From Nageia nagi (taxonomy: Eukaryota > Pinophyta): DNA of 64,000 nucleotides. Both the position numbers and the translations under genes were made by a program. The notes below the pieces were generated by a model. It searched no databases and was not told where the DNA came from. It saw only the letters and a list, made by a program, of their open reading frames with translations. Shown piece after piece: positions 34,336-48,100 of this stretch; the first letter of the stretch is position 1; the number at the start of each line of letters is the position of its first letter. The stretch covers positions 93,124,001-93,188,000 of the forward strand of contig JBITNC010000001.1 of the NCBI GenBank assembly GCA_050084985.1. Reading direction: 5' to 3'.

Positions 34336-35172
34336 GGGACATTTTCCAAAAAATGAAGTATGGAGGGCCCAATATCTTCTACAATTGGTGTATCATGATC
34401 TTTTTGGACCAATGCAAACACAAATTATGGGTAAAGCTTCTTATGTTTTCACCTTTATTAATGATTTTTCTAGATATTGTTGGGTATTCTTTCTTAAACA
34501 TAAAGATGAGGCATTTGAGTGATTCAAGACTTTTAAAGCTAGTGTTGAGAACCAAAGTGGGTATACAATTAAGTGCTTAAGAAATGATCATGGTGGTGAG
34601 TTTTGCTCTAATGATTTACTAAATTTTTGTAGATATTCTAACATTAAGAGGAAATTGACTTCGCCATACACACCCCAACAAAATGGAGTGGCTGAGAGAA
34701 AGAATGAGACTTTGGTAGAGATGGCAAGGTGTATGATGCACACAAAAGGTTTGATTAATTTTTATTGGTATGAAGCTATTCAAACTACTATTTATATTTT
34801 AAATAGGATTCATACAAGGATTTTGGAAAATATTACTCCTTATGAGAGTTGTCTTGGAAAGATAACAAGTGTGAAACATTTTAAAGTTTTTGGTTATTTT
34901 TCTTATGTTAATGTGAATGATGAGCATAGAAAATGCTTGATGCTAAGAGTGAGAAGTGTATTTTTATTGGCTATAATGAACACTCCAAAGCATATAGATT
35001 TTTAAATCCAATTTCTCACAAAGTTATGGTGTCTAGAGATGGAATTTTTGATGAAGGGGGAAGTTTGATATCTCAAAAATTCCAAAAGGTTGTTGTTGAT
35101 GATTGTATGCTTGAAGAAACTGTTTCAAATGACCAAGGAAGTGTTCATCCCAGCCATGTTTCACATCAATAA
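34336..35172 (+). pseudogene. Copia B integrase
   Basis: All three catalytic residues appear: VYHDLFGP (first Asp), LRNDHGGEF (second Asp) and YTPQQNGVAERKNETL (Glu, 34665-34712). Downstream are YWYEAIQTTIYILNRIH and KHFKVFGYFSYVNV. A stop at about 34520 and a frameshift near 34940 break it; the frame continues as KSEKCIFIGYNEHSKAYRFL in 34933-35172. Confidence 0.87.
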
Positions 35173-35298
35173 GTTTAGTTCATATTTGATCCCTTTGTAC
35201 AAATGGGGTGTTCAAGTGCATCTTCAAGTCCACAACATGGTTCTTCTTCACCTCCATCACCATGTGCAAGTGTAAATTAGTCAATAAAATGTAAAAGA

Positions 35299-37010
35299 GT
35301 GTTAAAAGATCATCTCTCTTCTCAAATTTTGGACCAAACTTTTTCAAGAATGTTGACAAGGAGTCAACACAAGGAGCTTGATGCTACTTTGCAAAGGATG
35401 GAAAATTTGCAAGTGTTAAAAGATGAAGACAATGGTGATCCCAAAGGTGATGTGGTAAATTATGCTTTAATGGATTCTACTTCTAATACTCATATTTTAA
35501 ATTCTTATAAAGTTACTAAATTTGATGATTTTGAGCCTTCTTGATTTGAACAAGCATGTTCTAACAAAGTGTGGATGAAGGCTATGAAGGAAGAGATTTC
35601 TTCCATCATCAAGAATGATGCTTGGGAATTATGTGAGCTTATCCAAAATAAAAAATTCATTTGATGTAAATGGATCTACAAGATCAAGGAGAATAGTGAT
35701 GGTTCCATTGAAGGGTACAAAGCACGGTTCATTGCAAAAGGATTCACATAAAACTATGGCATAAAATATGAGGAAACTTTTGCTCATATTGCAAGGCAAG
35801 AGACAATCTAGATGGTGCTTTCATTGGCTACCCATAAGCATTCAAATATGCAACACATGGATGTGAAGAGTACATTCCTTAATGGTTATCTTGAAGATGA
35901 AGTGCATGTGGCATACCTCAAGGTTTTGAGGTTCAAGGCAAAGAAAATCAAGTTTTTAGATTGAAAAAGGCATTATATGGGCTAAAATAAGCTCTAAGAT
36001 CTTGCTACATAAGAATCAATGACTACTTTCTCAAGTGTAGTTTCCAAAGAAGCAAGAGTGAGCACACTTTCTACTACAAGAAGCAAGGTATTGAAAGTAT
36101 ACTTATTTTATTGTATGTAGATGATTTGTTGTTCATGGGAAGTAGTTCTTCATTGTGTGATTCTTTCAAATATAAGATGAAAAAATAATTTGATATGACT
36201 AATCATGATTTGATGAGTTAATTCTTAGGCATGGAGGTAAATCAAACACATGATGATTATTTTTTGCCAATCCAAGTATGCTAGAGAGATGTTGAAAAAC
36301 TTTGGCATGAGTGAATGCAAACTTGTAGATACTCCAATTACACATGGAGAGATTTTTTGTTCAAATGATAGAGTTGAAAAAGTAAATAAAATAGAGTATA
36401 AGAGCATTATGGGGATTTTAATATTCTTATGTAACATAAGTGCAAATATATGCTATGTTGTATCACTTTGTTCTAGGTAAATGGATGATCCTTCTTGCTT
36501 GCACTTGAAAGAAGTCAAAAGAATCCTAAGGTATGTGTGTGGTACAGTGTATTTTGGCATTTATTACTTCTCTATTGATAATGTGAAGCTAGTTGGATTT
36601 AGTGATAGTGATTAGGGGAATAATATTAATGATCAAAATTTCACTAGTGGAAATTGCTTCTCTTTTGGTACATTTTAATTACTTAGATTTCTAAGAAGCA
36701 AATTATGGTAGCTTTATCTTCTGTAGAGGTTGAGTATATAGCATTACCCTTAGCTAGTGCACAAGACTTGTGGCTTCAAAAAGTTCTTGGTGAGATAAGT
36801 GAGAAGCATAAACAATATAAAACTCTTTTTTTTTTGAAAACCAAATTGCTATTAATTTAGCACAAAATCCATTCCACAATGCATGGTCCAAACACTTTGA
36901 TATCAAGTACCACTTTATCAGAGACATGGTAGAGAAGAATCTAATCAAACTAAGGTATTGCAATACAAAAGACAAAATTATCTATATCTTCACAAAATAA
37001 GTTGATAAAT
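35299..37010 (+). pseudogene. Copia B reverse transcriptase and RNase H
   Basis: RT begins near 35550 (VWMKAMKEEISSIIKNDAWE) with KARFIAKGFT, HMDVKSTFLNGYLEDEV and the catalytic ILLYVDDLLFMGS (YVDD 36114-36125). RNase H has YAREMLKNFGMSECKLVDTP, RILRYVCGTVYFG and VGFSDSD. Its later frame is broken, with SSVEVEY-like (36720) and FDIKYHFI-like (36897) motifs still visible. Several Trp or Gln codons are TAG or TGA. Confidence 0.87.
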
Positions 37011-37068
37011 TTTAGTTTTTGATGTTGAGAGACCTAATTGTTAGCCCTCTCACCATAAAGGGAGAGTA

Positions 37069-37615
37069 TGTTGGAAACAAACTTTATTAGACACCAAAAT
37101 TCAAGCTACAAAGATCAAATATTACTCTTTTTGATGAAACATAGCCCCTCACCATGTTTGGAAATAAAACATCATATTTTAAATTAGTAAGCATTTGGAT
37201 GTATAAATAAGTGTTCCCATTTTTAGGCTTTTAGTTCCTAAAACACATTCCCCCATCACATTTGGAAATAAAACACTATCATGTTTCAAGCTATCAGTTC
37301 CTGGGTAGTTTTGCAAAGTATTTTTTCTTCATTTTCTCATTTTTCTAGTTTATTTTACTTATTATTTTCAATTGATAAGCATTAGGATATATAAATAAGT
37401 GTTCTAAACTTGTGTTGGGTTGGATTATGGAATCATTTGGTGTAACTTGTAAATTACACCTTGTACTTGTAAAGCAAATTGTTTGACAAAATATCATAGT
37501 AAGAATTCCAATACATTTTCCAAATCTATGTCAAATTTTAATTTATGTAATGCATTTGTGAATGTATGATGATTCTATAAGTCTTTTTCTATATGATAAA
37601 GTGATTTAAACTTCA
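37069..37615 (+). repeat. 3' LTR of Copia B
   Basis: 547 bp beginning TGTTGGAAACAAAC. It contains an internal duplication absent from the 5' LTR: the CATTTGGAAATAAAACA word occurs twice, near 37157 and 37259. Confidence 0.85.
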
Positions 37616-37620
37616 TTAAG

Positions 37621-37949
37621 TACCAAGCTATGACTTAGCCATAGCTAGCCTCTTAGGATTACCCATCTACCTTAATTAAACACTTGATTAGACAAAACAA
37701 AGTTAGAAAAACTAAGAAGATTAAAATATACAATTCACATCACTTATATAATAAATATTAATTAAATTTATAAAAAAATATAGAGAAGACAAACACATTG
37801 TAAAAATAAATGTTCATATAGGATGATTGTGCATTAAATTATTTTCTCTTAAAAATAAAATAAAAAGATAAAAAATAATTGCAATATACAATGTTTGTAT
37901 ATTTTTATTATCTTTTAAGAATATAAAATATATATATAATAAAATAATG
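37621..37949 (+). other. Gypsy leader, right part
   Basis: AT-rich, no coding. Before the Copia B insertion it was continuous with 32095. Confidence 0.45.
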
Positions 37950-39720
37950 GTCCAAACTCATTCTTAAAGAGCTCATCAAGAACAATAGTCTAAGGATGAA
38001 TATGAATTTGAATGAAGAGGAGGCCTTAGATCTAGTTGGGATCTTTCAAGAAAATAAACACCTCAAGATGAAAAACCTAAGGTACAAGGAGACCCTCTTG
38101 ATAATTATTTACAATATGTTAGACAATATCTAACACACTTAAGGATACCTCCATATTCAACTCCATACATACAAAAACTCCTATACCTCAAGTGAGAGAT
38201 GCCTTTAAGTTACATGAAAACCTAATATACCTCAAAATAGGAATATGTCAAATATTCAACAACACTACCAAGTTCAAACTCAACTGATTACAAATATGCC
38301 TCAAAATATGAATATATTGAATATTCAACATCAAGGTCAAGTTACAATTAGTCAAGGTTTATAGGTAGGGAATGATCATTATCTCCTCAAAATCATGGAG
38401 TATACAGATATCAAGATTCCTACTTCGCTAAAAAGAAAGCAATTTCATTAAAAAAGATATAAGAAAAACTTCAAAAATATCATCTTCCTCCATCACAAGA
38501 TAGTAAACAAGGATATAAATTGCCTCCTAAACCACCTTGTAAACCTTCACCACCAACACCACCATATTGTGAAGGCTAATATGAGGCAAGGATGCCCTCA
38601 GAATATCGATATGAACTCACTTAAGAATATGAATAAGTAAACTATCCAATAGAAAATGCATATCCAAGACATGAATAATATCCTAGTTATTTGAGTAATC
38701 AATCAATTGAGAAGGTAACAAAAGAGGATGGTGATTTATATAAAAGATTAAAAGAAGTAGAAAAAAGGTTATATATGCAAGATAAACAAAAAATATCTTA
38801 TAGGATAATTTGTAATGAACCAATTCATCCTAGTGTTCCAAAGAAAGAGATTCCTTATAAGTTTGAAATTTTGAACATTTAACCATTTAAAGGAAAAGAA
38901 GATCCTAAAGAAAATTTAAAGAAATTTAATTACTCAAGTTACTTGATTTCTAATGATGATGCATTAATGTTACATATCTTTCCCATGAAACTTATCAAAA
39001 AGTAATGGATTGGTACAACTTACCAGAACATAGCATCAACTCATACTCTTAGTTAGCACATTTGTTTTTAGAACATTTCAAAATCAACATCATAGATGAG
39101 ACCTCCATCACTAATCTCACAATATTGCAATAATTTTTTTATGAATTAGTTATCGATTTCATTAGACAATGGATATTGGTGTTGATAAGTATGCCTTATA
39201 CTTTTTCTCAAGAGGAATTGGTTAAGTTATTTAGTCAAAGTTGCCTAAGACCTATTGCAAGTACATTGTTGATTCAACAACTTAAAACCTTTGAATAATC
39301 TATCTCTCAAGTGATCATTATTGAAAGAGTTAAAATCCAAGATGGAGAGATAAAGACCAAGAAGTGATAAGGTTACACTAACAACCAAAATCAAATAGAA
39401 CAAGTAAACAAATAATTACTAGAAAATAAAGTTTCAATTGTAAAATATGTGGAACCATCATCATATCAAAATGTTGAAAAATATTTTAAGCCTATAAGAA
39501 AATATATACCTCTATTAGAATCTCTTTATGATATTTTGAAAAAATTATGTGATCATCAAATAATTACTTTTCTAGAAATAAGTCCAAAAGTTCTTATAAA
39601 TAAGGATAATAGATGAAATAATGAAGAATAATTCTATCATTATCATTTTCATAAGGGTCACAATACAAAAAAATGTTAAACCTTAAAAATATAGTCCAAG
39701 ATTTAATTGAAAATGAAATG
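37950..39720 (+). pseudogene. Tat Gypsy gag
   Basis: Heavily frameshifted. Recognisable parts are a Pro/Gln-rich region (38150-38680), a retrotransposon gag segment (FKGKEDPKENLKKF near 38885, LMLHIFPMKLIKK near 38970), and the knuckle YHYHFHKGHNTKKC at about 39634-39677 followed by TLKNIVQDLIENEM. The knuckle's first Cys is Tyr. It aligns with the knuckle and helix in the element at 14713-15009, suggesting the same lineage. Confidence 0.65.
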
Positions 39721-40229
39721 TTAGAAGTGTATAATCTTCTTGTAATTCCAAATCAAAACTTGGGAATTTACCAAAACCCACTTCCGCAACATCTAACATA
39801 TGAATCTCATTACATTCAAGTGAAAAGTAAGTGATACATAAATGGAGCCAAGATGATCCAAATTTCATAGGCATGATAGTATTTCTACAAGAGCACAAAG
39901 ATATAAGGGAAAAAATGGCTTACCAAATAATCAGCAAGATAAGAGTCATATGCCATCCACATACCCAAACCATAACTTCCTAAAGTATCTATAAAAGGTA
40001 CTCTACAAACACAATTAAAAGGATCACAAGTAAAGTTATCTTTATTTGAGTTTTTACAACAATAAAAGATCATATAGATGCTATGAATCAACTATTATAA
40101 ATGATTAAAATAGATATTAATAATCCTGAGAGTTTCACAACCTTTGTGGGAAACATTAAGACAATTGAAAAACTCGTAATAATTTTTTACGATCATGAAC
40201 TAAAATATTCCAAAGGGACACAAGGATAA

Positions 40230-40600
40230 AATCCACCATTGAATATTATAGCTAAGGTTGATGGAAAAAAATTTAAAAGAATCTTGGTTTATGGAGGATC
40301 AGTTATCAATATTATTTCAACAACTGCATATAAGAATTTAAATATCCCCTTTTCACATATTTGTGCACCATACCTCCAACTAAAATCACTTAATGATGCT
40401 TTATATTCAATAGTAGGGTCAATTTCATCATTATTATTGTAGGAACAAAAATGGTGCAAACCTTACTACAAGTAATTGAAGGAGATATCACACAATATAA
40501 TATTTTCCTAGGAAGACCTTGGATCAAAGATATGCAATGTGTCCTATCAAAATACCATAATTGTTTGAAGTATATTCATGAAGAAGTTGTGCATTGTGTA
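40230..40600 (+). pseudogene. Tat Gypsy aspartic protease
   Basis: PLNIIAKVDGKKFKRILVYG followed by GSVINIISTTAYKNL (40239-40345). The active-site DGGS/DTGS motif reads YGGS, so the catalytic Asp is Tyr. A frame break at 40440 leads to a FLGRPWI-like segment (about 40507) typical of the protease C-terminus. Confidence 0.7.
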
Positions 40601-41979
40601 CTTTGAGATGATAATCTATGTTCACATTGTAATGGTACTTATTTACCTAATGATATAGCTTTACATTCAACTCATTTTTTCATGATACCATTACCAAAGA
40701 ATAAGCCATTAGTAATTAATTTCGATAAAAATGATCATACTTCCTCAAATATATTAAAAGAGAAGCAAGCTATTAATCAACCTAAATTAATTAATAATTA
40801 TAAAGAAGTTGATAATAGCATTACAATAAAAATAACTACAACACCATAAGAGAAGGAATCTTAGGAAGAAAAAGCTGTAAGTTAGATAAATTAAAGAAAA
40901 CCTCCTCATAAAAAGATTCATACCAAGTAAATATATCTTCTCAAAGTAATGATGCTAAAGATGATGCATTATTAGATATATATCTAGTGAAAATAAATTT
41001 ATCTAATTTGGGAATAAGGGAGAATGAAATTAATGATGTAATATTCAATATTCCTTCTTCCCAAGATAATGAACTTCCAAATGGATCACCTAGTGTGATA
41101 GGAAAATTAGTGACATTAGAAAGAGAGCCTAATCAAACATTTTTTGTATATGTAGGTCCAATAGAACCAATACTAATTCTTGTACCTAAGGATAACAAAG
41201 GTGTATTTTTCAATTCATTATAATACTTATTACCTTTCATATGAAATTTTGTCCAAATATACTTTCATAGATGTCAATAGAAAGGACATGGTTTAAGTCG
41301 ATATGAACAAGGACCTAGATACACAATTGACATTCTTTATCAATTACCATATTATAAAAGAGGTTTAGGGTATAATAATAGAATTAAAAATATCTTGCTT
41401 TAGAAATGGTTGATTTGGAACCAAAAAACTTCGAGTATGAAGATTCAATTCAAGACTTTGAATGGATGTCCAATCATAGTGAAATAGAGTTAGACATATC
41501 AATACTTGAATACATATTTGGTAACATTATTTCAGTTAATATGGTAGAGACTAAAGAAATATCTGATGAAGTTTTAGAAAAATATCTTTTGATTGGTCTA
41601 TAAGTGATGAGTTTGAATCCTTGATCTTAGTAAGCTCAAGTAGCTCTTCATCATATTTCATGGTTAATGAAGATACTACAAACATTTCACTCATTTATAA
41701 GAATCCAACAATACAAGAATTTAAATATATAAATTTTATATTCTAACCTTTTAATCCATTGTAGATACAACCTTAATTGAGCAAAATATTGGTGAAGATG
41801 AGGAATATAACCTAGATGATGAAAATTGGATTCAATACCTAACCAATTGGAATAGGGGTCCCACATGTTGATTGAAGAAATAATTGATATAGATTTAATT
41901 TATGATCCTAATAATACCAAGATTATTAAATTAGGAAAATACTTAAGTTAAAAATAAATAGAAATATTCTTGTCCATTC
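40601..41979 (+). other. Linker between Gypsy protease and RT
   Basis: Open pieces 40987-41223 and 41406-41603 have no recognised domain. A long acidic linker before RT is usual in Tat elements. Confidence 0.5.
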
Positions 41980-43110
41980 TCAAAGAAAAATATAAGGTAT
42001 TTGTATGGTCTTATGCAGATATGCCTGGGTTGGATTCAAAGTCACTAGTACACAACTAGGCCTTAAAAAAGATGCCAAACCTATTGAGAAAATGTTATGA
42101 AAGATACATCCCATAAAAGCATTAATGGTAAAATAAGAGTTATAAAATCTATTAGAAGTAAATTTATCCAACATATTGATTATTTTGATTGGATATCCAA
42201 TATGGTTCTAGTTAAAAAACCTAATAGGAAGATCTGTGTTTGCAATATTTTAGATATCTCAATAAAGTCATATCCAAAAGATGATTTTCCACTTCTAAAT
42301 ATTGATAATTTGGTTGATTATATGGTTGTAAATAAAATTATTTCACTTATGGATGGATTATTTGGTTATAATTAGATAAAATTATAGAAGATCAACATAA
42401 AAAAACATTCACAACACCTTGGGGAACCTTTTTTTACAAAGTAATACCCTTTGGTATAAATAATGTTGGGACAACTTATCAAAGAGAAATGAAATATATC
42501 TTCCATGAATATATGCATGACATCATGGACAATTATGTAGATGATTTGTTGGATAAATCTAAAATAAGAGAACAACATCTGAAGTGCTTATAAAGATCTT
42601 TAATAGGTTGTTAGAATATAATGTTAGATTAAATACAAAGAAATGTGCCTTTGGAGTTACTTCAGGAAATTTACTCACTTTTTTTTATCAATACAAGGAA
42701 TTTAAGTAGATCCCAATAAAATAAAGGCCATAGTAAATATGACTAATCCTTCAAATATAAAACAATTACAATGTTTACAAGAAAAATTACAACCAATAAG
42801 GTGCTTTATATCATAATTATCTGATAAATGTAAGCTTTTTAATAAATTGTTAAAAATAGAAATCATTTTTCATTGGGTTAAATAACAATAAGAAGCATTT
42901 TAAAAAATAAAACACTATCTTTTCTCACCACTAGTTTTAATCCCTTGAAGGGAAGGAGGATCATTTTTACTTTATCCATCAGCCATAAAACTACCTTAGG
43001 TATCATGCTTGCTCAAAGAATGAAAATAACAAAGAATAAGCCATATAATATCTTATTAAAACACTAATTGATTAAAATATAAGATATTTTTACATGGAAA
43101 AGTTGTGCTT
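41980..43110 (+). pseudogene. Tat Gypsy reverse transcriptase and first RNase H
   Basis: FVWSYADMPGLDSKSLVHN starts RT at about 41999. Then come ISNMVLVKKPNRKICVCNIL (42193-42250), TPWGTFFYKVIPFGINNVGT (about 42416-42475), FHEYMHDIMDNYVDDLLDKS (YVDD 42534-42545, intact), and the RNase H segment RIIFTLSISHKTTLGIMLAQ (42958-43017). It has frameshifts throughout. Polymerase and RNA degradation would both be needed for replication. Confidence 0.77.
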
Positions 43111-43429
43111 AGGAATAGTTTTTGCAACAAAGAAACTCATGCATTACATGATTAACCATATGACTTATGTCATTACTAAAGTAGATCCATTGGAATATAT
43201 GATGAATAAAACTTATCAAAATACAAGAACATCCAAGTGGATCATGCACTTAATATAATTTTATTTGCAATTCATATGTCAAAAATCTATAAAAGGGAAG
43301 GCTATAGCTGATTATCTTGCAAAAGCATCATTGCAAGATGATTAACCTCTTGTAATTGAACTACCAGATGAACATGTCTTCCAACAAGATGATATGGAAA
43401 CTTGTGTTGATTCCAAAGAAGAATAGGAT

Positions 43430-43700
43430 ATGATAATATCCTTTGATGGTTATTGATGTGAACAAAGTGGGGATGCTAGTTTTGTATTTATTACACCATA
43501 AGGGATACTCATACCATATTCTTTCAAAATAACTTTTTCATGTATGAATAATAATGTTGAAAATGAAGCTTTAATATTAGATATGAAGATCACCATAAAA
43601 TTAAAAATAAAGAAAGTATAGTTCATTGATGATTCTTTTTTAATATATAGTAAATAAGATTAAAGGAATTTTTCAATGTAAAGAACCATTACTTCAAAAA
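43430..43700 (+). pseudogene. Second (archaeal-like) RNase H of the Tat Gypsy
   Basis: ILSFDGY-stop-CEQSGDASFVFITP (43434-43490), then PYSFKITFSCMNNNVENEAL. The FDG-start and N-x-x-EN/EAL motifs match the additional RNase H of Tat elements, with one stop at the catalytic segment. Together with the first RNase H this is the diagnostic dual arrangement. Confidence 0.65.
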
Positions 43701-43873
43701 TATAAGAAATTAGTAGATACTTTACTACAATCATTCAAAAAATATGAGATAGAAGTGATGTTAGATCAACTAATAGATTTGTTGATACTATGAAATCAAT
43801 TAGATACTTGATTCCACAACATCCTAATCAATGTACCATTCATATTAAAGTTATTCAAATCATCTAATCTTCC

Positions 43874-45160
43874 TTGTATGCAAATGATGAATCACATGAA
43901 GTCGTGGATATTACCATAGAAGATAAAAACTTATGGCATATTCAATTAGTTAAGTTCTTGAAAGATGGATTCTTACCTCAAAATTTAACTAAATCAGCTA
44001 AAAAGGCATTCAAATTAAAAGCGTCCTATTATTGCATGCTAGGATATGTGTTATACCATAGGGGTCTTGATGGAGTATTTCTTAGATGTTTAGAATGGGT
44101 AGACTCACAAATTGCAATCGCATGTGCACATAAAAAAATACATGGAGGATAGTTTAGTGGTCCAGCCATTACAAAATGATTAATACACATGGGATACTAT
44201 TGGCCTACAATGGAACATGACTGTGTTGAATATGTTAAGAAATATTTTAAGTGTCAACAACATGCCAATCTATATATTCAATTGTCACAAGCCTTACAAC
44301 CAATGTAATCATTATAGCCATTCTCAAGATGGGTGTTGGACCTTATAGGTCAAATCTCACCCACCTCATTTGGTGGTCATAAATTTATAATTATAGCTAC
44401 AAAATATTTTACAAAATGGGCTAAGGCTATCTCTATGATTTCACAAAAGTTCCTAAAATAGTATAATTCATAGAACATCACATCATATGTTGTTTTAGGA
44501 TTATAGCTCAAATTATGATGGATAATGGAAATTTTTTCAAAAATAAGGAGGTATTAGCTTTATGTAAAGGATATCATATTAGAAATAGTTTCTCAAAGCC
44601 TTACTATCCTCAAAATCATTATAAGTATTTTACTAAAAATACTTAACAATTCCCATAGAGATAAGCATGCAAGGATTTCACATGCTTTATGTGCATATCG
44701 TACTAGCATTAGAAATCCTACTGGGGAAACCCCATTTTCGTTGGTTTATGAGGTAGAAGTAGTGCTACCATAAAAAATCAAAATTCCCTCTTTACGCATC
44801 ACATTACAAGATTATATAGCAGATGAAGCAACCCATAAAACCAGGTTAGATTAATTATTATTATTGGATGAAAGGTGAATTCATGCACTAGAACATATGT
44901 GAACTTATTTAAACCATATAAAGAAAGCTTTTGATAAAAAAGCTAAAATATGTGAATTTAATATAGGATATTTAGTGCTTAAAGAAAATTAATAAACCTC
45001 ACAAATGGAATGTCAACTTCATGATTAGTTCCCCCTAATTGGTTAGGACCATACATTATTAAGAAAATTTTTGGTTTAGGAGCTTACCAATTAGTTGATA
45101 TGGAAGGAAATGATGAACATGAACCCATAAACATCATGCATATTCATCCTTTTTATAGCT
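43874..45160 (+). pseudogene. Tat Gypsy integrase
   Basis: The open frame 43874-44152 leads into the zinc region: AHKKIHGG, MGYYWPTMEHDCVEYVKKYF, then KCQQHAN. One Cys of HHCC appears as Tyr. The core has WVLDLIGQISPTSFGGHKFI (first Asp, about 44334) and IMMDNGNFF (second Asp, about 44514). The Glu motif (usually NGQAE) is lost in PYYPQNHYKYF. Later segments HALCAYRTSIRNPTGETPFS and GPYIIKKIFGLGAYQLVDMEG-type words lead to the end HEPINIMHIHPFYS at about 45118-45159. It is inactive. Confidence 0.78.
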
Positions 45161-48100
45161 AAAATATTTTTTATCAATTTGTATATATTGTAAATATAGT
45201 TCAATTAAGTAAATATTATGCAAAAAACTCATAAAACTACATAAATTGGATAGAGATGATGATAAAAAGGAGCAAGAGTGTTCATGTACCATTGGAAAGA
45301 AGAGGAATATGATAGACTTCATGGTTTGAAAAGCCAAGATATCTATAAGATATGGCCATATCCAAATTGATGAAATTCACTTTTCAAGGGGCTTGGAATT
45401 TCCTTCGATTGCCCATTGACATACAGAGGAACTTGGATTTGAATTATTATCTAGGTAAATATGATGGATTAGAAATATGTGTTAAAGAAGATAATGTTGA
45501 TATTCATATAGATCGAGTTGTGTACTTCTTGGGCTTTTAGTATTACTGTACATAAATACATAAAATAAACTTGTTATGCTTGTATTGGCCCATTGTAGCT
45601 CCTAGAATCATACTATATTATATTGTTAATTATTGGATTTTACACATTGCATCTCAAAATCTATAAAACTTAGCTCTAATTATGACTTGGATAAATTAGT
45701 TTGTAGAATATTTATACAATAAAAAACTAATATATGAATTTTCTCCTATAATTGTACCCAAACCAAGTTGAGCAAAATTAAACAAAATATCAATCGACAT
45801 TTTTCACATTTGAAATTAATATTTTCTTATCCTTCTTTTCATGATATTCAAAGGAAATATTCAACACTTAAATAGTCAAGAGATTTAAAACAAACATAAT
45901 TCCAATTTGATTATGCTAGTCCAAATTTCATGGATAGACATAGAGGGATGATTACATGAGACTACTTTGAAAATGTCTTCTACACTTATTTCTCATTTTT
46001 TAGCTTTAACAAAAGATATTCAACAAGTGATAGCCATAAAATATTATGAGAATCATACATCAAATGCATGATAATTAAGAATAAATTATTTAAAAATTGC
46101 AATTGAAATAAAAGCATAAGAAATGTGGATGGAATAAGAATTTGAAATGAGTTCATTACAATGGTTTCATCTACGTTGGCCTTATGATAAACTCAAAATC
46201 ATGATAGATTGTGTTAAATATCTTCATATCATATATATGGGATATTATTTCATCTTGAATTTAGTTGTTTCAAATCAAGTATTGTCATATCTTACAACAT
46301 TCTTTTAAAAAGATGAAATTGTATATAATTACAGTTCATTATTTAGTAATAGTTGTTGCATAAACAATCCTTTGAATGTGAAGGAACAATTTGAACAAAT
46401 TAATTAACATTTAGATAAGAATAAACAAATTAAAATTATTGACCATAAACTTTGTTTTAAGATTGTTAAAAAAATGAGTTTTGGTGCTTTTATAGGGAGT
46501 CTTATTCCATACTTTTTGTCATGGACTTTTCTGTTACCATTGATTCCACCACCTCCCATTTCACTACATCCTACGTACATATCATCCTTACTAATATTTC
46601 TTGAGGTATATATTGAGGTTTTGACTTAACCTATAGAACCTAAGAGAATTATTAGGAAGTTTAAGTAAAAATCTAGACAATCATTCCCACCACTAGTATT
46701 ATATCCCATTCATTCTCAACCATCTATCTTGGGGCAAGGTCCCCTTCATATTCAATTATGGACCTCTTACCATTACTTCTTAGATCATGAACATTGGATT
46801 ATTTATAGGAAAAACATTTACTAGAATCATTCAAGGATTGTAAATTGCCTACCATTGTAAATGTTTTTTTTTTAAAATAAATAAGTAAGAAAAATAACAA
46901 AAACATCGAAAAAACATTAAAAATAAATAAAATTTTATGCTTGTACATATGTTTGTATTATATATATATTGCTTGACATTTGCATGCCTATTGATTTATC
47001 TTCATGCAAATAAAAGCTTTATATATGTTGTGGCTCTAAAAAACTTTATGCAAATTCTAAAATTTGTATTTAATGTTGCAAGTGGATGATTCATTTTAAA
47101 TACTAGCATCATGAGTCATCCTCATTGTAATTTTGGACCAACAATTGAGGTAGTTTCTATCTATATAATATTACACCCACTCCTTAGGGATTATCTTCCC
47201 TTTACATCTCACTTTCACCATCCACATTCTCAAGTGATCATGTAGAGAATCAATTCCTATCATTGGATATAGATGCAAACCATTTTTTTTGAGTTGCTAG
47301 AGGGTATTCAAAATAAGATTTTTTATATGATAGCATTGTTAATTCTATTATATATATTTTATTGTGCTTACAATATTTTGAAATATTTCTTTTGGGTAAG
47401 CCTATATATTGAACATGGGTCATGTTGGGGAACTTGCATGATTTATGACATACCTAATGAAGATCTCCAAAAATCATCAACCTATTTTATAGATCATATT
47501 TCATATGGAGGATTATGATTAATTGCACTATCAATCCATTTATTTATAATTGTTAAATTCTATGGACCATCATTCTCACATCCTTAGGAGTCTTTTGACG
47601 AACTCACCATTGCCTATATAATGTTTGTAAATATTTTTCACTAGGACTTTATATTTTTTGTGTATGTCACCTATCATGCTAGACATTGGAAAGTTGACCA
47701 TACTATTCATACTCATTATCACTTTCATCCCATATCCCATAATCATCTACTACAAACCCTCACTCGACTTGGAATCCATTATGAACAAGTTGAAGATGGT
47801 TAAAAAATAAAATAAAAAAATTAAATATATAAAATAATATATATATATATATATGCATATTTACCTATTTATATATACTCAAAAAATTATTTTAAAGCAT
47901 ATTGGCCATACCATACCATTGTGTTCATTTTTATTTACCATTCCCATCCTAGTAAAACTATTAAATTTCAAACATGATGATTCTAGTAACTTACCAAGTT
48001 GTATGTACAAACCATACATACATCCATATATTGTTCATATATTAGTTGTATATATAAATAAAGAATAGTTTATGAATATAATATTCATATACAATTTTAT

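Larger units (their letters stand above)
32096..37615 (+). mobile_element. Complete-structure Copia B inserted in the Gypsy leader
   Basis: 5520 bp. LTRs 32096-32616 and 37069-37615; ends TATTGG/TGTTGG and ACTTCA. Flanking 5-mers are TTAAT (32091-32095) and TTAAG (37616-37620), a target-site duplication with one change. Primer-binding site TGGTATCAAATC at 32620; polypurine tract AAAGGGAGAG at 37057-37066. Gag, protease, integrase, RT and RNase H are all recognisable, with many stops and frameshifts. The LTRs differ by several indels as well as substitutions, so the insertion is old. Confidence 0.9.
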
